Shown piece by piece: positions 13,815-21,577 of a stretch of DNA of 33,749 nt. A program made the translations under genes and the position numbers. Within the stretch, counting starts at the first letter, position 1. Each line of letters starts with the position of its first letter. Under the pieces are notes generated by a model, which saw only the letters and a list, made by a program, of their open reading frames with translations, was not told the origin of the DNA and made no database searches. The DNA lies in the IMG/VR virus record IMGVR_UViG_3300030109_001830, positions 1 through 33,749 of that record; one strand, written 5' to 3'. Origin of the DNA: a virus.

Positions 13815-14525
13815 ATGACTGATTTCAAACAAAATGACAAATTTCGTGACAGTTATAATATTTATACTATTTCACTAAATACTGACGTTGGTAACCACAG
13901 AAAGTCGTTGCTAAATTTTGACACCGAAATATTTGAAGCATGTACTTATGAAAGTAGTCCGCAATTTATAAAAGACAAATTTAAGTTTTTCAAGATAGGC
14001 AAGAAAACAGCAAGACCAATATCAGGACAGCATGGTACTATCGGGTGCTTCAGTAGTCATTACCTTGTTATAAAAAAAATAGCAGATGAACAAATTGATA
14101 ATGCAATAATTACAGAAGATGACGCTATGCAAAAAGCAAACTTGCCTGATCCTAGCATATTTACAGAGCCGACATTGTTAGGTGCTTTTTTACATCACCC
14201 TACAAGTTTCAGAGATACTGAACGCTGGGCTAAAGAAGTAATGCCTGAAATTATATTTAGTTGGTCTACTAATGTGATAGAGATAGATTATAGTATATTT
14301 AGATGGCGTGGCTGCCATAGTTATTTATTTCCTAAGTGGCAACAAGCTAAAAAAATAGTAGAGCATATAGAAAACGCATCATTTTTGAAAGCAATAGACA
14401 CAGAACTACCGAATAATAAACTTCTTAACCACTTACACTACCCTGCCATTTTTGAGCAACGCAGAGATTTAAAAAGTCAGATTGAAACTAATTTATATGC
14501 AGGTGAAAGAAAGAGTATGATATGA
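13815..14525 (+). CDS. GT25-like glycosyltransferase of the modification operon
   Basis: A 236-residue protein resembling LPS glycosyltransferase family 25. An N-terminal YTISLNTD strand is followed by ISGQHGTIGCFSSH (69-82), matching the GxxGCxxSH signature, and by AIITEDDAM (97-105), whose EDD is the family's metal/nucleotide-sugar-binding acidic motif. It would transfer a sugar from a nucleotide-sugar donor. Because it is between the dioxygenase and another glycosyltransferase, the likely acceptor is the hydroxymethylated DNA base or a sugar already on it, rather than lipopolysaccharide (inference). ATG 13815 lacks a clear Shine-Dalgarno site. The stop overlaps the next start (ATGA at 14522). 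Confidence 0.72.
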   Translation: MTDFKQNDKFRDSYNIYTISLNTDVGNHRKSLLNFDTEIFEACTYESSPQFIKDKFKFFKIGKKTARPISGQHGTIGCFSSHYLVIKKIADEQIDNAIITEDDAMQKANLPDPSIFTEPTLLGAFLHHPTSFRDTERWAKEVMPEIIFSWSTNVIEIDYSIFRWRGCHSYLFPKWQQAKKIVEHIENASFLKAIDTELPNNKLLNHLHYPAIFEQRRDLKSQIETNLYAGERKSMI

Positions 14526-15322
14526 AAGCACAGATAGTGATACCTAGTTATAAAAGAGTAGACATCTTAAAAAATAAAACTTTAGCGATGCTGCGTAGTT
14601 ATAATGTGCCAGACAATAAATGCAAGATATATGTAGCTACTGACGAACAATTAACTGAATACCAAAATGAAATCAAAGGCGAATATGATTGGCAGGTGAT
14701 AGGGCGTCCAGGTATCGGTTACCTTAGAAACTACATATCGCAAAATAATAAAGCAAACGAATGGTTGTTATGGATTGATGATGACATAGAAGAAGTGCTG
14801 TACCTACAAGATAACAAACTAGAAAGAATACCTGACCTAAATGTTATGATAGACCAGATGATTGTTGATGCTGACGCACTAGGTAGTGGGCAAGTTGGCA
14901 TATACCCTGTCAATAATCATTTCTTTATGAAGCCAAAAATAACAATAGATCTTAGATTTATTATTGGTTGCTTCTGTCTTACTAAGAATGATCCAGAATG
15001 TGAGGAACGTACATTTGACTTAGTAGAAGATTTTGAAAGAACTTTAAAGTATTATTTAAAATACAATAAAAGTATGAGGTATGAAAACATTACAGTAAAG
15101 ACAAACTATATGCTACCAGTTGGTGGCATACATGAAACTGGTATAAGAACTAACTCATTAAAAGAAGCAGAGGTTGACAGGTTTATTGAATTATTCAGTG
15201 CATGGTGTACAAAAAAATATAAAGCAAACAATCAGGTAGATATAAAATTTTTAACAAAACCACAAGAAGTAGTATTCAACTATAAAGAATGGCTCGACCA
15301 ATTAAATATACAAAAGCATTAG
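14522..15322 (+). CDS. GT-A glycosyltransferase, TET-associated type
   Basis: A 266-residue GT-A-fold glycosyltransferase. The N-terminus AQIVIPSYKR (3-12) is the nucleotide-binding strand, GRPGIGYLRN (61-70) follows, and WLLWIDDDIEEV (81-92) carries the DDD at 86-88 that would bind the metal and sugar-nucleotide. Downstream are RFIIGCFCL and a VEDFERTL segment. The arrangement matches the TET-associated glycosyltransferases described next to phage TET/JBP enzymes, which act on 5-hydroxymethyl bases in DNA. It starts in an ATGA overlap with the GT25-like gene. Its C-terminus overlaps the terminase small subunit by 34 bases, physically linking modification to packaging. Confidence 0.78.
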   Translation: MKAQIVIPSYKRVDILKNKTLAMLRSYNVPDNKCKIYVATDEQLTEYQNEIKGEYDWQVIGRPGIGYLRNYISQNNKANEWLLWIDDDIEEVLYLQDNKLERIPDLNVMIDQMIVDADALGSGQVGIYPVNNHFFMKPKITIDLRFIIGCFCLTKNDPECEERTFDLVEDFERTLKYYLKYNKSMRYENITVKTNYMLPVGGIHETGIRTNSLKEAEVDRFIELFSAWCTKKYKANNQVDIKFLTKPQEVVFNYKEWLDQLNIQKH

Positions 15323-15762
15323 CTGAAGAAATAGCACAAGAGATACGTCAGGGTGTTACACCTGAAGTAGCATGTCAAGTGCATGGATTAGGTATATCTA
15401 CATACTATGAATGGTGTGCGAAAGGTAGAGATGGTGTCAAACCATTTACAGAGTTTCTGGAGGTGATTACGCACGCAAGAGTTATGCTAAGAAGATTAGT
15501 TGAACGCAGAATTTTATTATCAGATGCTAAGTTCTTTGCAAGTCGTAGTCCACTAATGCGTGAGAAAGATGGCGTTGATGGTTGGCATGGTTTTGAAAAG
15601 AATGATGTCAATGTGCAAGTTGTTACAGTAAGTAGCATAGTAGATAGCGTACTAGAAGAAGATGATGACTTTGACATACTAAGTAAACCACAGACTACAC
15701 ACAAGATTAAATACATTGGAGAAAATGGTTCTAAACCAAAAGCAAAAACAAAAGATAAGTAA
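15289..15762 (+). CDS. terS: Terminase small subunit
   Basis: A 157-residue protein. The N-terminal 60 residues form a helix-turn-helix of the small-terminase kind: a PIKYTKALAEEIAQEI segment, then GVTPEVACQVHGLGISTYYEWC. A helical oligomerisation region (about 60-100) and an acidic stretch (EEDDDFD, near 130) precede a basic tail. It would recognise the packaging site and recruit the large subunit. ATG 15289 lies inside the glycosyltransferase gene, and its end overlaps the large-subunit gene by 38 bases. The identity rests on this fold plus the adjacent large subunit. Confidence 0.8.
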   Translation: MARPIKYTKALAEEIAQEIRQGVTPEVACQVHGLGISTYYEWCAKGRDGVKPFTEFLEVITHARVMLRRLVERRILLSDAKFFASRSPLMREKDGVDGWHGFEKNDVNVQVVTVSSIVDSVLEEDDDFDILSKPQTTHKIKYIGENGSKPKAKTKDK

Positions 15763-17146
15763 TTGGCTTGACCCTGTATACTTCGTACAGAATGTTATAG
15801 GTGAAAACCTGTATAGAAAACAGGGCGATATATTGCATGCTATACAAGAGAATCCATTTGTCAGCGTAGTAGGTGCTAATGGTACTGGCAAAGATTGGAC
15901 TACTGGTAGATTAATCTGTTGGTGGTTGGCTATGCAAGAGGAAGCCGTAGTAGTTGTTCTTGGACCATCATATAGGCAAGTGGCTGACATTGTGTGGAAA
16001 GAGGTTAGAGTGGCGTATACAGAAGCTCAAAAGAAAGGTAATCCTCTAGGTGGCAAGATAGGAAAAACTCCTCGCTGGGAAATTAGCGATAGACGATATG
16101 CTGTTGGCTTCAGCACAAGTGATGAGTTCAACATACAGGGTTATCACAGCAAAAGATTATTATTAGTAATCACAGAAGCACACGCAGTAGATGATGCTCA
16201 CATTGACGCAGGTATGCGTTTAAATCCTACAAGAGTAGTGCTAACTGGCAACCCATTCACAACTTCAGGTAAGTTTTACGAATCACATCATAGCGAAAGA
16301 GATTTATGGAAAACAATAAATCTATCTGCATTTGATACACCTAATGTCATAAACAAAAAAGAAGTAGTAAACGGATTAGTCACTTATGACCAGATAGAAA
16401 GGCGTAAAGCAGAGTTAGGTGAAGATCACCCTATGTATGTCGGTGGTATACTTGGCAAGTTTCCTACTAATTTAGGTAGCAATCTTATATCACTAGAATC
16501 AGCTCAAAAGGCATTAACAAGAAAGCTAGAACCAACTGGACCTACTACTATCGGTGTTGATGTTGCAAGAGAAGGTGAAGATAAGACTGTCGTTGTTAGG
16601 CGTGATGGTTCAGTAGCAAGAATATTATGGTCAGTACAAGGTCAGAATACTGATCAAGTGGCAGGCTGGGTAGCAGAATATATATCAACGCATAAACCAT
16701 TCGGCGATAGACAGGGTTATGTAGTAGTTGATACAGTAGGTGTAGGTGGTGGTGTATATGATAGGTTACTTGCAAATGATATACCAGATTGGGAACTGCA
16801 AGAGTTCAAAGGTGGTGGCAGACCTATTGATAACGAAAGGTATAAAGACAAAAATGCTGAGGGGTGGTATAGTATCAGAGAAGCATTGTTGGCAGAGGAT
16901 TTAAGCTTTGTCAATGGTTGCGATTGTAATGGTGAACAATTAGTTTGCCAAGATTATATTGATGACGAAGCTCTTCAACGCATGGTCGCTCAACTTTCAA
17001 GTCGTGGATTCACGATTGAGGGAGATAGAAAAATTAAACTTCAGAGTAAAGACGAACTGCGAAAGAAAGGCAAAAGAAGTCCTGACGAAGCCGACGCACT
17101 AGCCATGACCTACTCTGTAAAAGAAAATGTATTAGAGGTATGGTAA
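15725..17146 (+). CDS. terL: Terminase large subunit
   Basis: The DNA-packaging motor. I prefer ATG 15725 to the in-frame TTG 15716 (473 residues); a GGAG at 15718-15721 is close to it. The ATPase domain has GANGTGKD (50-57) as Walker A and LLLVITEAHA (145-154) as Walker B. In both places a usual residue is replaced (GKD for GKT/S and TEA for DEA). The nuclease domain shows the expected acidic residues in IGVDVAREGED, VVVDTVGVGGG and PDEADALAM. The 3' end abuts the portal gene (TAA then ATG). Length and domain order are normal for the family. Confidence 0.9.
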   Translation: MVLNQKQKQKISNWLDPVYFVQNVIGENLYRKQGDILHAIQENPFVSVVGANGTGKDWTTGRLICWWLAMQEEAVVVVLGPSYRQVADIVWKEVRVAYTEAQKKGNPLGGKIGKTPRWEISDRRYAVGFSTSDEFNIQGYHSKRLLLVITEAHAVDDAHIDAGMRLNPTRVVLTGNPFTTSGKFYESHHSERDLWKTINLSAFDTPNVINKKEVVNGLVTYDQIERRKAELGEDHPMYVGGILGKFPTNLGSNLISLESAQKALTRKLEPTGPTTIGVDVAREGEDKTVVVRRDGSVARILWSVQGQNTDQVAGWVAEYISTHKPFGDRQGYVVVDTVGVGGGVYDRLLANDIPDWELQEFKGGGRPIDNERYKDKNAEGWYSIREALLAEDLSFVNGCDCNGEQLVCQDYIDDEALQRMVAQLSSRGFTIEGDRKIKLQSKDELRKKGKRSPDEADALAMTYSVKENVLEVW

Positions 17147-19411
17147 ATGGGAATTAGAGATAATTTTATAAAAGCATTTCAGGCATATCAAGGTAAGCCA
17201 GTAAATGTAGACGAAAAAGCATTGTATGAAATGTCATTCAACAGGGATTACAATGATGACTTAGGCAATATAATGATGCCTAGAAGTAACTATGATTATC
17301 AGCGTGATGTCAGTCCAATGCTTAATTCAGCAGTTACAGCATGTGTACAATGGTATATGAGAACATTCCCTGAAGCTCCTATATGTGTATATGCTAACTA
17401 CAACGAAACAACCGAAAAAGTAAAACCTCACCCAGCAACAGACCTACTTAGATTACCAAACGAATATTATTCAGGCTCAACTTTGATGATGGGAGTTATA
17501 GCAGATTACCTAGTAAATGGTAACGCATACATTATGAAAGTAAGGAATCAACAGAATCAGGTCATACAACTATGGTATACACCAGCTTCTTTGATAAAAC
17601 CTAAGTATAGCAGAAATGATGCTACTGCATTTATAACGCACTATGAATACAAACCACTAGGTAGCACAATAAAAATAGATAACGAAGATGTAGTTCACCT
17701 AAGATATGGTATTGACCCTATGAATGTACGAATGGGATTATCACCATTGAAAGCAGTGTTAAGAGAAATATTTACAGATGATGAAGCAGCAAACTACTCT
17801 GCAAGTCTACTTAGAAACATGGGTGTCGCAGGATTATTCATTGTTCCTAGAGATGGCTCTGCTAATTTAAGTAGAGAAGCAGCAGAGGTTATGAAAGATA
17901 AATTTAAAGAAAGGTTCACAGGAGATAGGAGAGGTGAGCCATTCGTATCAAACATGCCATTAGATATACAGAACATATCGTTTAGTCCTGCTGAAATGAA
18001 TCTTAGAGATGTGCGTACTATACCTGAAGAAAGAGTATGTGCAGTTCTTGGAGTTCCAGCGATTGTCGCTGGATTAGGTGCAGGTCTAAGCAGAAGTACA
18101 TTTAGTAACATGGCAGAAGCTAGAGAGATGGCTTATGAGAATGGTATTATTCCTGTACAAAGACTAATCGCTACTGATTTGACCACACAACTTATGACAG
18201 AGTTTGAAACTGCTAATAACTTTGAGTTCGGTTTTGAAAACGACAATATAAGAATACTACAAGAAGATAGGACAATAGAAGCCAATAGAGCAAGTACATT
18301 GTTTCAAGGTGGGATTATAACTAGATCAGAAGCTAGGTTAATGTCAGGAATGGATGCTGAAGAAGTTGATAATATATTTAGAGCTCCTACAAATATAAAT
18401 GAAGTACCAAGAAATGAAAGGGCACCACAAGCTGTAGCAGGTGGTCAGCCAATGCTTATGAGTAGCTCTGAAGAAGCTACAACGAAGTCTAGCGAGGTTG
18501 AATATAAAGAACCTGAGATAACTAGACGTCAATTTGAAAAAGAGATTGTAGAAGCCGAACTAGAACTTAGTAGTATATTTGCTACTAATTTAGTTAAAGA
18601 GTTTGAGCAACAATCAAGAGACATATCAGAACAATTTATTAAGTATAGTGAAAGACAACCACAGGTAGAGGAACGCAGTCTTAGTAAAGATACATTCCAA
18701 GCAGAAGATATTGACACGATAGTCAATACAATATTGCCTAGCAGTGGTGCGACAGAAGCTATGAATCAAAGATTAGAATTATTATATATAAACCACTATA
18801 AGAGAGTAGCCGACACCACATTCGGTTCAGTAGCGAAACGAATAGGTGTATCGGTTGTATTTAACGAACAAGACCCGATAGGTCAGAATATTTTAGCAAC
18901 AGGTGGCAGGAGAGCAGGTCTAATTGACTTTACTGCACAAGCGAAAAGAGCTACAAGAGAAGTAATACGTAGAGGTAGAGAAGAAGGTCAGAACCCTAGA
19001 CAGATTGCAAGAAATATCAGGCAGTATGTGCCAGTAGGCAGATTCACAAGATTAGCAGATGATAGAGGTGTAGAAGCAGCAATCAATTACAGATCAATGA
19101 TGATAGCACGAACAGAAACACACAATGCACAAAGAGTAAGTACAGTATCAGGTTATGAAACATCTGGTGTTGTAGATACTGTAAGGGCAATAGATGCCAA
19201 GTATGGTGATACTGATGAAGTATGCATGGAACGAAATGGCAAAGAGTTTACGCTAGAAGAAGCTAGAGTAGAAACTGAACTAGAGCATCCAAATGGAACG
19301 CTTGACTGGGAACCAATCATAAGGACACCAAATGAAACTAATGAAAATATTTTACGAAGCTATACACGAGGAGATCATGCAGAGGTGGTCAACAATAAAA
19401 CGCAGGAGTAA
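17147..19411 (+). CDS. Portal protein fused to a MuF-like head domain
   Basis: A 754-residue protein. Residues about 25-410 are an HK97-type portal: DYQRDVSPMLNSAVTACVQW, then YLVNGNAY, VVHLRYG, SPLKAV, RTIPEERVCAVLGVPAIVAG and REMAYENGIIPVQRL. Residues about 415-520 form a charged, coiled-coil-like linker. The C-terminal part (about 610-735) is a MuF-like minor head domain with ARTETHNAQRV, DTDEVCMERNGKEFTLEEA and EHPNGTLDWEPI. The portal forms the dodecameric DNA gate; MuF-type proteins sit at the head vertex and can be injected with DNA. Two separate genes in many phages are one here. GGAG (19405-19408) at the 3' end may serve the next gene. Confidence 0.85.
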   Translation: MGIRDNFIKAFQAYQGKPVNVDEKALYEMSFNRDYNDDLGNIMMPRSNYDYQRDVSPMLNSAVTACVQWYMRTFPEAPICVYANYNETTEKVKPHPATDLLRLPNEYYSGSTLMMGVIADYLVNGNAYIMKVRNQQNQVIQLWYTPASLIKPKYSRNDATAFITHYEYKPLGSTIKIDNEDVVHLRYGIDPMNVRMGLSPLKAVLREIFTDDEAANYSASLLRNMGVAGLFIVPRDGSANLSREAAEVMKDKFKERFTGDRRGEPFVSNMPLDIQNISFSPAEMNLRDVRTIPEERVCAVLGVPAIVAGLGAGLSRSTFSNMAEAREMAYENGIIPVQRLIATDLTTQLMTEFETANNFEFGFENDNIRILQEDRTIEANRASTLFQGGIITRSEARLMSGMDAEEVDNIFRAPTNINEVPRNERAPQAVAGGQPMLMSSSEEATTKSSEVEYKEPEITRRQFEKEIVEAELELSSIFATNLVKEFEQQSRDISEQFIKYSERQPQVEERSLSKDTFQAEDIDTIVNTILPSSGATEAMNQRLELLYINHYKRVADTTFGSVAKRIGVSVVFNEQDPIGQNILATGGRRAGLIDFTAQAKRATREVIRRGREEGQNPRQIARNIRQYVPVGRFTRLADDRGVEAAINYRSMMIARTETHNAQRVSTVSGYETSGVVDTVRAIDAKYGDTDEVCMERNGKEFTLEEARVETELEHPNGTLDWEPIIRTPNETNENILRSYTRGDHAEVVNNKTQE

Positions 19412-19426
19412 GCAGTTCTACAATAT

Positions 19427-20053
19427 ATGGAAAGAAACAAAAGAGAAATACGACAAGCTGAAATGGTAACTAAAACTCCAATACTTACTTGGAATTATGG
19501 GAACTTACCAGAAGCTTATGTACCAGCAAGTGAATCAGGTCAAATAGGACAGCAGTGTTCTAATTGTATGTTTCACGATGCAAGTTATTGTACTAAGTGG
19601 GAAGAAATGATACATCTAAAATTCTACTGTAAGTCTTGGCAGTCTATAGATATATTTGATGACAGCATGTATTTATCAGAAGGTGATAAATCTTTTTTGA
19701 CTGAACTAAAAAAGTATGAGGACATTAACTTTAGACCACCTCAATCCGTAGCAAACGCAGCACGGCGTGGTTTAGAGTTAAGGGCTGAATACAATAGAGG
19801 TGGCACAGCAGTAGGTGTAGCAAGGGCTAGGACACTTGCAAACAGAACTAAAGTAACTCCACGAACTATTGCTAGAATGGTAAGTTACTTTGCTAGACAC
19901 GAAGTTGACTTAGACGCACCAGCAGCTAAACGAGGTAATGATGGATTTCCAAGTGCAGGATATATTGCATGGCAGTTATGGGGTGGATTTGCTGGTAGGT
20001 CATGGGCTAATAAAATCAGACGACAGATTGTAAGGGAAGATGAACGAGATTAA
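19427..20053 (+). CDS. Cys-rich head-region protein of unknown role
   Basis: A 208-residue protein. Residues 40-72 contain QCSNCMFH, then CTKW and FYCKSW, four Cys and a His that could hold a metal or an Fe-S cluster. The C-terminal region (102-205) has RPPQSVANAARRGLELRAEY, RMVSYFARHEVD and SAGYIAWQLWGG. This is a domain I have seen repeatedly in phage head-gene neighbourhoods without an assigned function. The gene begins 15 bases after the portal stop and in the same reading frame. The nearest GGAG (19405-19408) is 18 bases before ATG 19427, so the start is uncertain. Confidence 0.65.
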   Translation: MERNKREIRQAEMVTKTPILTWNYGNLPEAYVPASESGQIGQQCSNCMFHDASYCTKWEEMIHLKFYCKSWQSIDIFDDSMYLSEGDKSFLTELKKYEDINFRPPQSVANAARRGLELRAEYNRGGTAVGVARARTLANRTKVTPRTIARMVSYFARHEVDLDAPAAKRGNDGFPSAGYIAWQLWGGFAGRSWANKIRRQIVREDERD

Positions 20054-20183
20054 GATAGAACCTAAGACTGATGTAGCACCTAGATGTCAAATGTGTAACA
20101 AGATGTTAGCGTATGAGGTCACTAGACCATATTCTATAAAGTGTAATAGATGTGGTCATGTAACTTCTGTGATGTACAAATAG
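20040..20183 (+). CDS. Com-like zinc-ribbon small protein
   Basis: A 47-residue protein with two CxxC pairs: C16-QM-C19 with NKMLAYE following, and IKC35-NR-C38-GHV. This is the layout of the Mu Com zinc-ribbon family (RCxxCxKxL ... IKCxRCxxx). Mu Com activates translation of the mom DNA-modification gene, but Com-like ribbons are also common near portal and terminase genes of unrelated phages, with unknown roles. ATG 20040 overlaps the previous stop. Its TAG is directly followed by promoter P4. Confidence 0.7.
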   Translation: MNEIKIEPKTDVAPRCQMCNKMLAYEVTRPYSIKCNRCGHVTSVMYK

Positions 20184-20212
20184 TTTACAAAAATATAATA
20201 TTTTTATAGACT
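20184..20212 (+). promoter_or_regulatory. Promoter P4 of the repeated family
   Basis: TTTACA (20184-20189) begins right after the Com-like stop codon; a 17-base AT-only spacer leads to TAGACT (20207-20212), with TATAGA two bases earlier as an alternative. The spacer is more diverged than in P1, P3 and P5. The nuclease start lies 30 bases downstream. Confidence 0.5.
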
Positions 20213-20241
20213 TATACTAAACATCACAGTCTGGAGGACAC

Positions 20242-21012
20242 TTGGACAATATTACTAATCGTGAACATTTCAGTATCTCGCAAGTTAATGAATATCTTAA
20301 ATGTGGTATGAGTTACTACTATAAATATGTAGAGGGATTACCATTGAAACCAATGGGTCATAAAGCATTACAAGGCAGTGCTATTGACGATTCATCAAAT
20401 AAACACTTTACCAAAAAGATTATGCTTGATGATCAAGGCATGAATGAACAAGACTTCATTGATAATGCAGTTTACTATCACGACACTAATAAAGAGGAAC
20501 ATAGCTTTGACGAGCCGATTCCTAACAGCAGAGATAAGGTAGCAAGACTAGGTAAGTTATATCACGAAACTCATGCACAAACTATTGACGCATTTAGTGT
20601 TCAGTCTAAGCTAGAAACTACTATGGAAGATACTAAGAAGTTTTTAGGATATGCAGACCTTGTAACGACTGATGGCACAGTCATTGATAATAAAGTTACA
20701 GGTAAGCTTATGGCAACTGAAAACAACGTGTATGACAAGCTATCACGACATATACAGATTGTTAAATACGCTGACATACTTAACTTAGATAGCGTAGGTC
20801 TAGCAGTACTACATAATTTAAAGACACCAGTGGCATACTTTTTTAAAACTAAGATAACTACAACTGATAAAGCGATTGTCAATAAAAGAATAGAAATGGT
20901 TTGGAATTCTATCAAGGCAAGACATTTCCTACCGACAGCAAGTGATTCTTGGGCATGTAGTGAGAAATGGTGTAGCTTCTATGATATATGTGAGTTCGGT
21001 AGAAAAAGATAA
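20242..21012 (+). CDS. PD-(D/E)XK nuclease with Fe-S cysteines (Cas4/AddB-like)
   Basis: A 256-residue RecB-type nuclease. The N-terminal FSISQVNEYLKCGMSYYYKY (10-29) is the family's opening helix with C21. Catalytic residues are D139 in GYADL and D149 with K151 in VIDNK. Three further cysteines, C239, C244 and C250, at the C-terminus complete the one-plus-three pattern that holds a 4Fe-4S cluster in AddB and Cas4-like nucleases. The start is TTG 20242 with GGAGG at 20233-20237; a later ATG would delete the conserved opening motif. Likely a DNA exonuclease for recombination or replication. It lies between head genes, preceded by promoter P4 and followed by P5. Confidence 0.8.
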   Translation: MDNITNREHFSISQVNEYLKCGMSYYYKYVEGLPLKPMGHKALQGSAIDDSSNKHFTKKIMLDDQGMNEQDFIDNAVYYHDTNKEEHSFDEPIPNSRDKVARLGKLYHETHAQTIDAFSVQSKLETTMEDTKKFLGYADLVTTDGTVIDNKVTGKLMATENNVYDKLSRHIQIVKYADILNLDSVGLAVLHNLKTPVAYFFKTKITTTDKAIVNKRIEMVWNSIKARHFLPTASDSWACSEKWCSFYDICEFGRKR

Positions 21013-21021
21013 TAAAAAGAC

Positions 21022-21050
21022 TTTACAAAACTAAAAAAGTATAGTATACT
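21022..21050 (+). promoter_or_regulatory. Promoter P5 of the repeated family
   Basis: TTTACA (21022-21027), a 17-base spacer (AAACTAAAAAAGTATAG) and TATACT (21045-21050). With P1 and P3 it forms the tightest group of the repeated promoter. GTG 21089 follows at 38 bases with GGAGG between. Confidence 0.7.
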
Positions 21051-21088
21051 TACTTTATAAATTAAATAAAGTACTTGGAGGTACAAAA

Positions 21089-21427
21089 GTGAAAAACATA
21101 AGATACAATACACTACTTACTACAGAACCATACAGTGATGGTACATACTGGCACATTTCTTACAGATATATTAAAAATATATCCAGATTTGACCTAGAGG
21201 TTGTTCCCTCTACTAAAATTACAGAGGACAATATTAATACTGTACTTAAAGCGTTTGACATACCAAGTTATGATATAGCAGAGTTACATACTGCAACACA
21301 TGACGAGTTTATGGAAGTTCTTAGCCACTACGCTAGTTACAAAGGTTTTGAAATTAACTACACAATGGTTGACCCAGATACAGAAGCAAGAGAAGCTTAC
21401 TTAGAAAGCTTAGGATTAGGAGAATAA
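21089..21427 (+). CDS. Hypothetical protein, 112 residues
   Basis: GTG start at 21089 with TTGGAGG at 21075-21081. The protein mixes beta strands in the first half (DGTYWHISYRYIKN) with helices in the second (FMEVLSHYASYKGF) and ends acidic. No motif recognised. First gene of the P5 unit; its TAA overlaps the ATG of the following small gene. Confidence 0.65.
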   Translation: MKNIRYNTLLTTEPYSDGTYWHISYRYIKNISRFDLEVVPSTKITEDNINTVLKAFDIPSYDIAELHTATHDEFMEVLSHYASYKGFEINYTMVDPDTEAREAYLESLGLGE

Positions 21428-21567
21428 TGACAGTCGTAAGAGAAACAATACTACTACTAAAAAAACGAGGTATGTGGTCAGACAAAGTCTTAATAGGAAA
21501 AGACTACAAACCATTACCAAAAATAAAAAAACAATCTAAGGTTGCTAGACAGCACCTACCCATATAA
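21427..21567 (+). CDS. Small basic protein, 46 residues
   Basis: Starts in a TAATG overlap at 21427 and ends at TAA 21565-21567. It is strongly basic (LLLKKRGMW, LPKIKKQSKVARQ), which suggests nucleic-acid contact by charge only. The overlap on the 5' side and the AAGGAGGA site over its stop for the next gene support it as a real coupled gene. No family recognised. Confidence 0.55.
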   Translation: MTVVRETILLLKKRGMWSDKVLIGKDYKPLPKIKKQSKVARQHLPI

Positions 21568-21577
21568 GGAGGATAAT

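Noticed and set aside
13815-15322. Glycosyltransferases as lipopolysaccharide or serotype-conversion enzymes
   Set aside because: Possible for GT25-like enzymes, but the overlap with a TET-associated type glycosyltransferase and the dioxygenase gene makes DNA the more likely acceptor; no membrane flippase or anchor genes are nearby.
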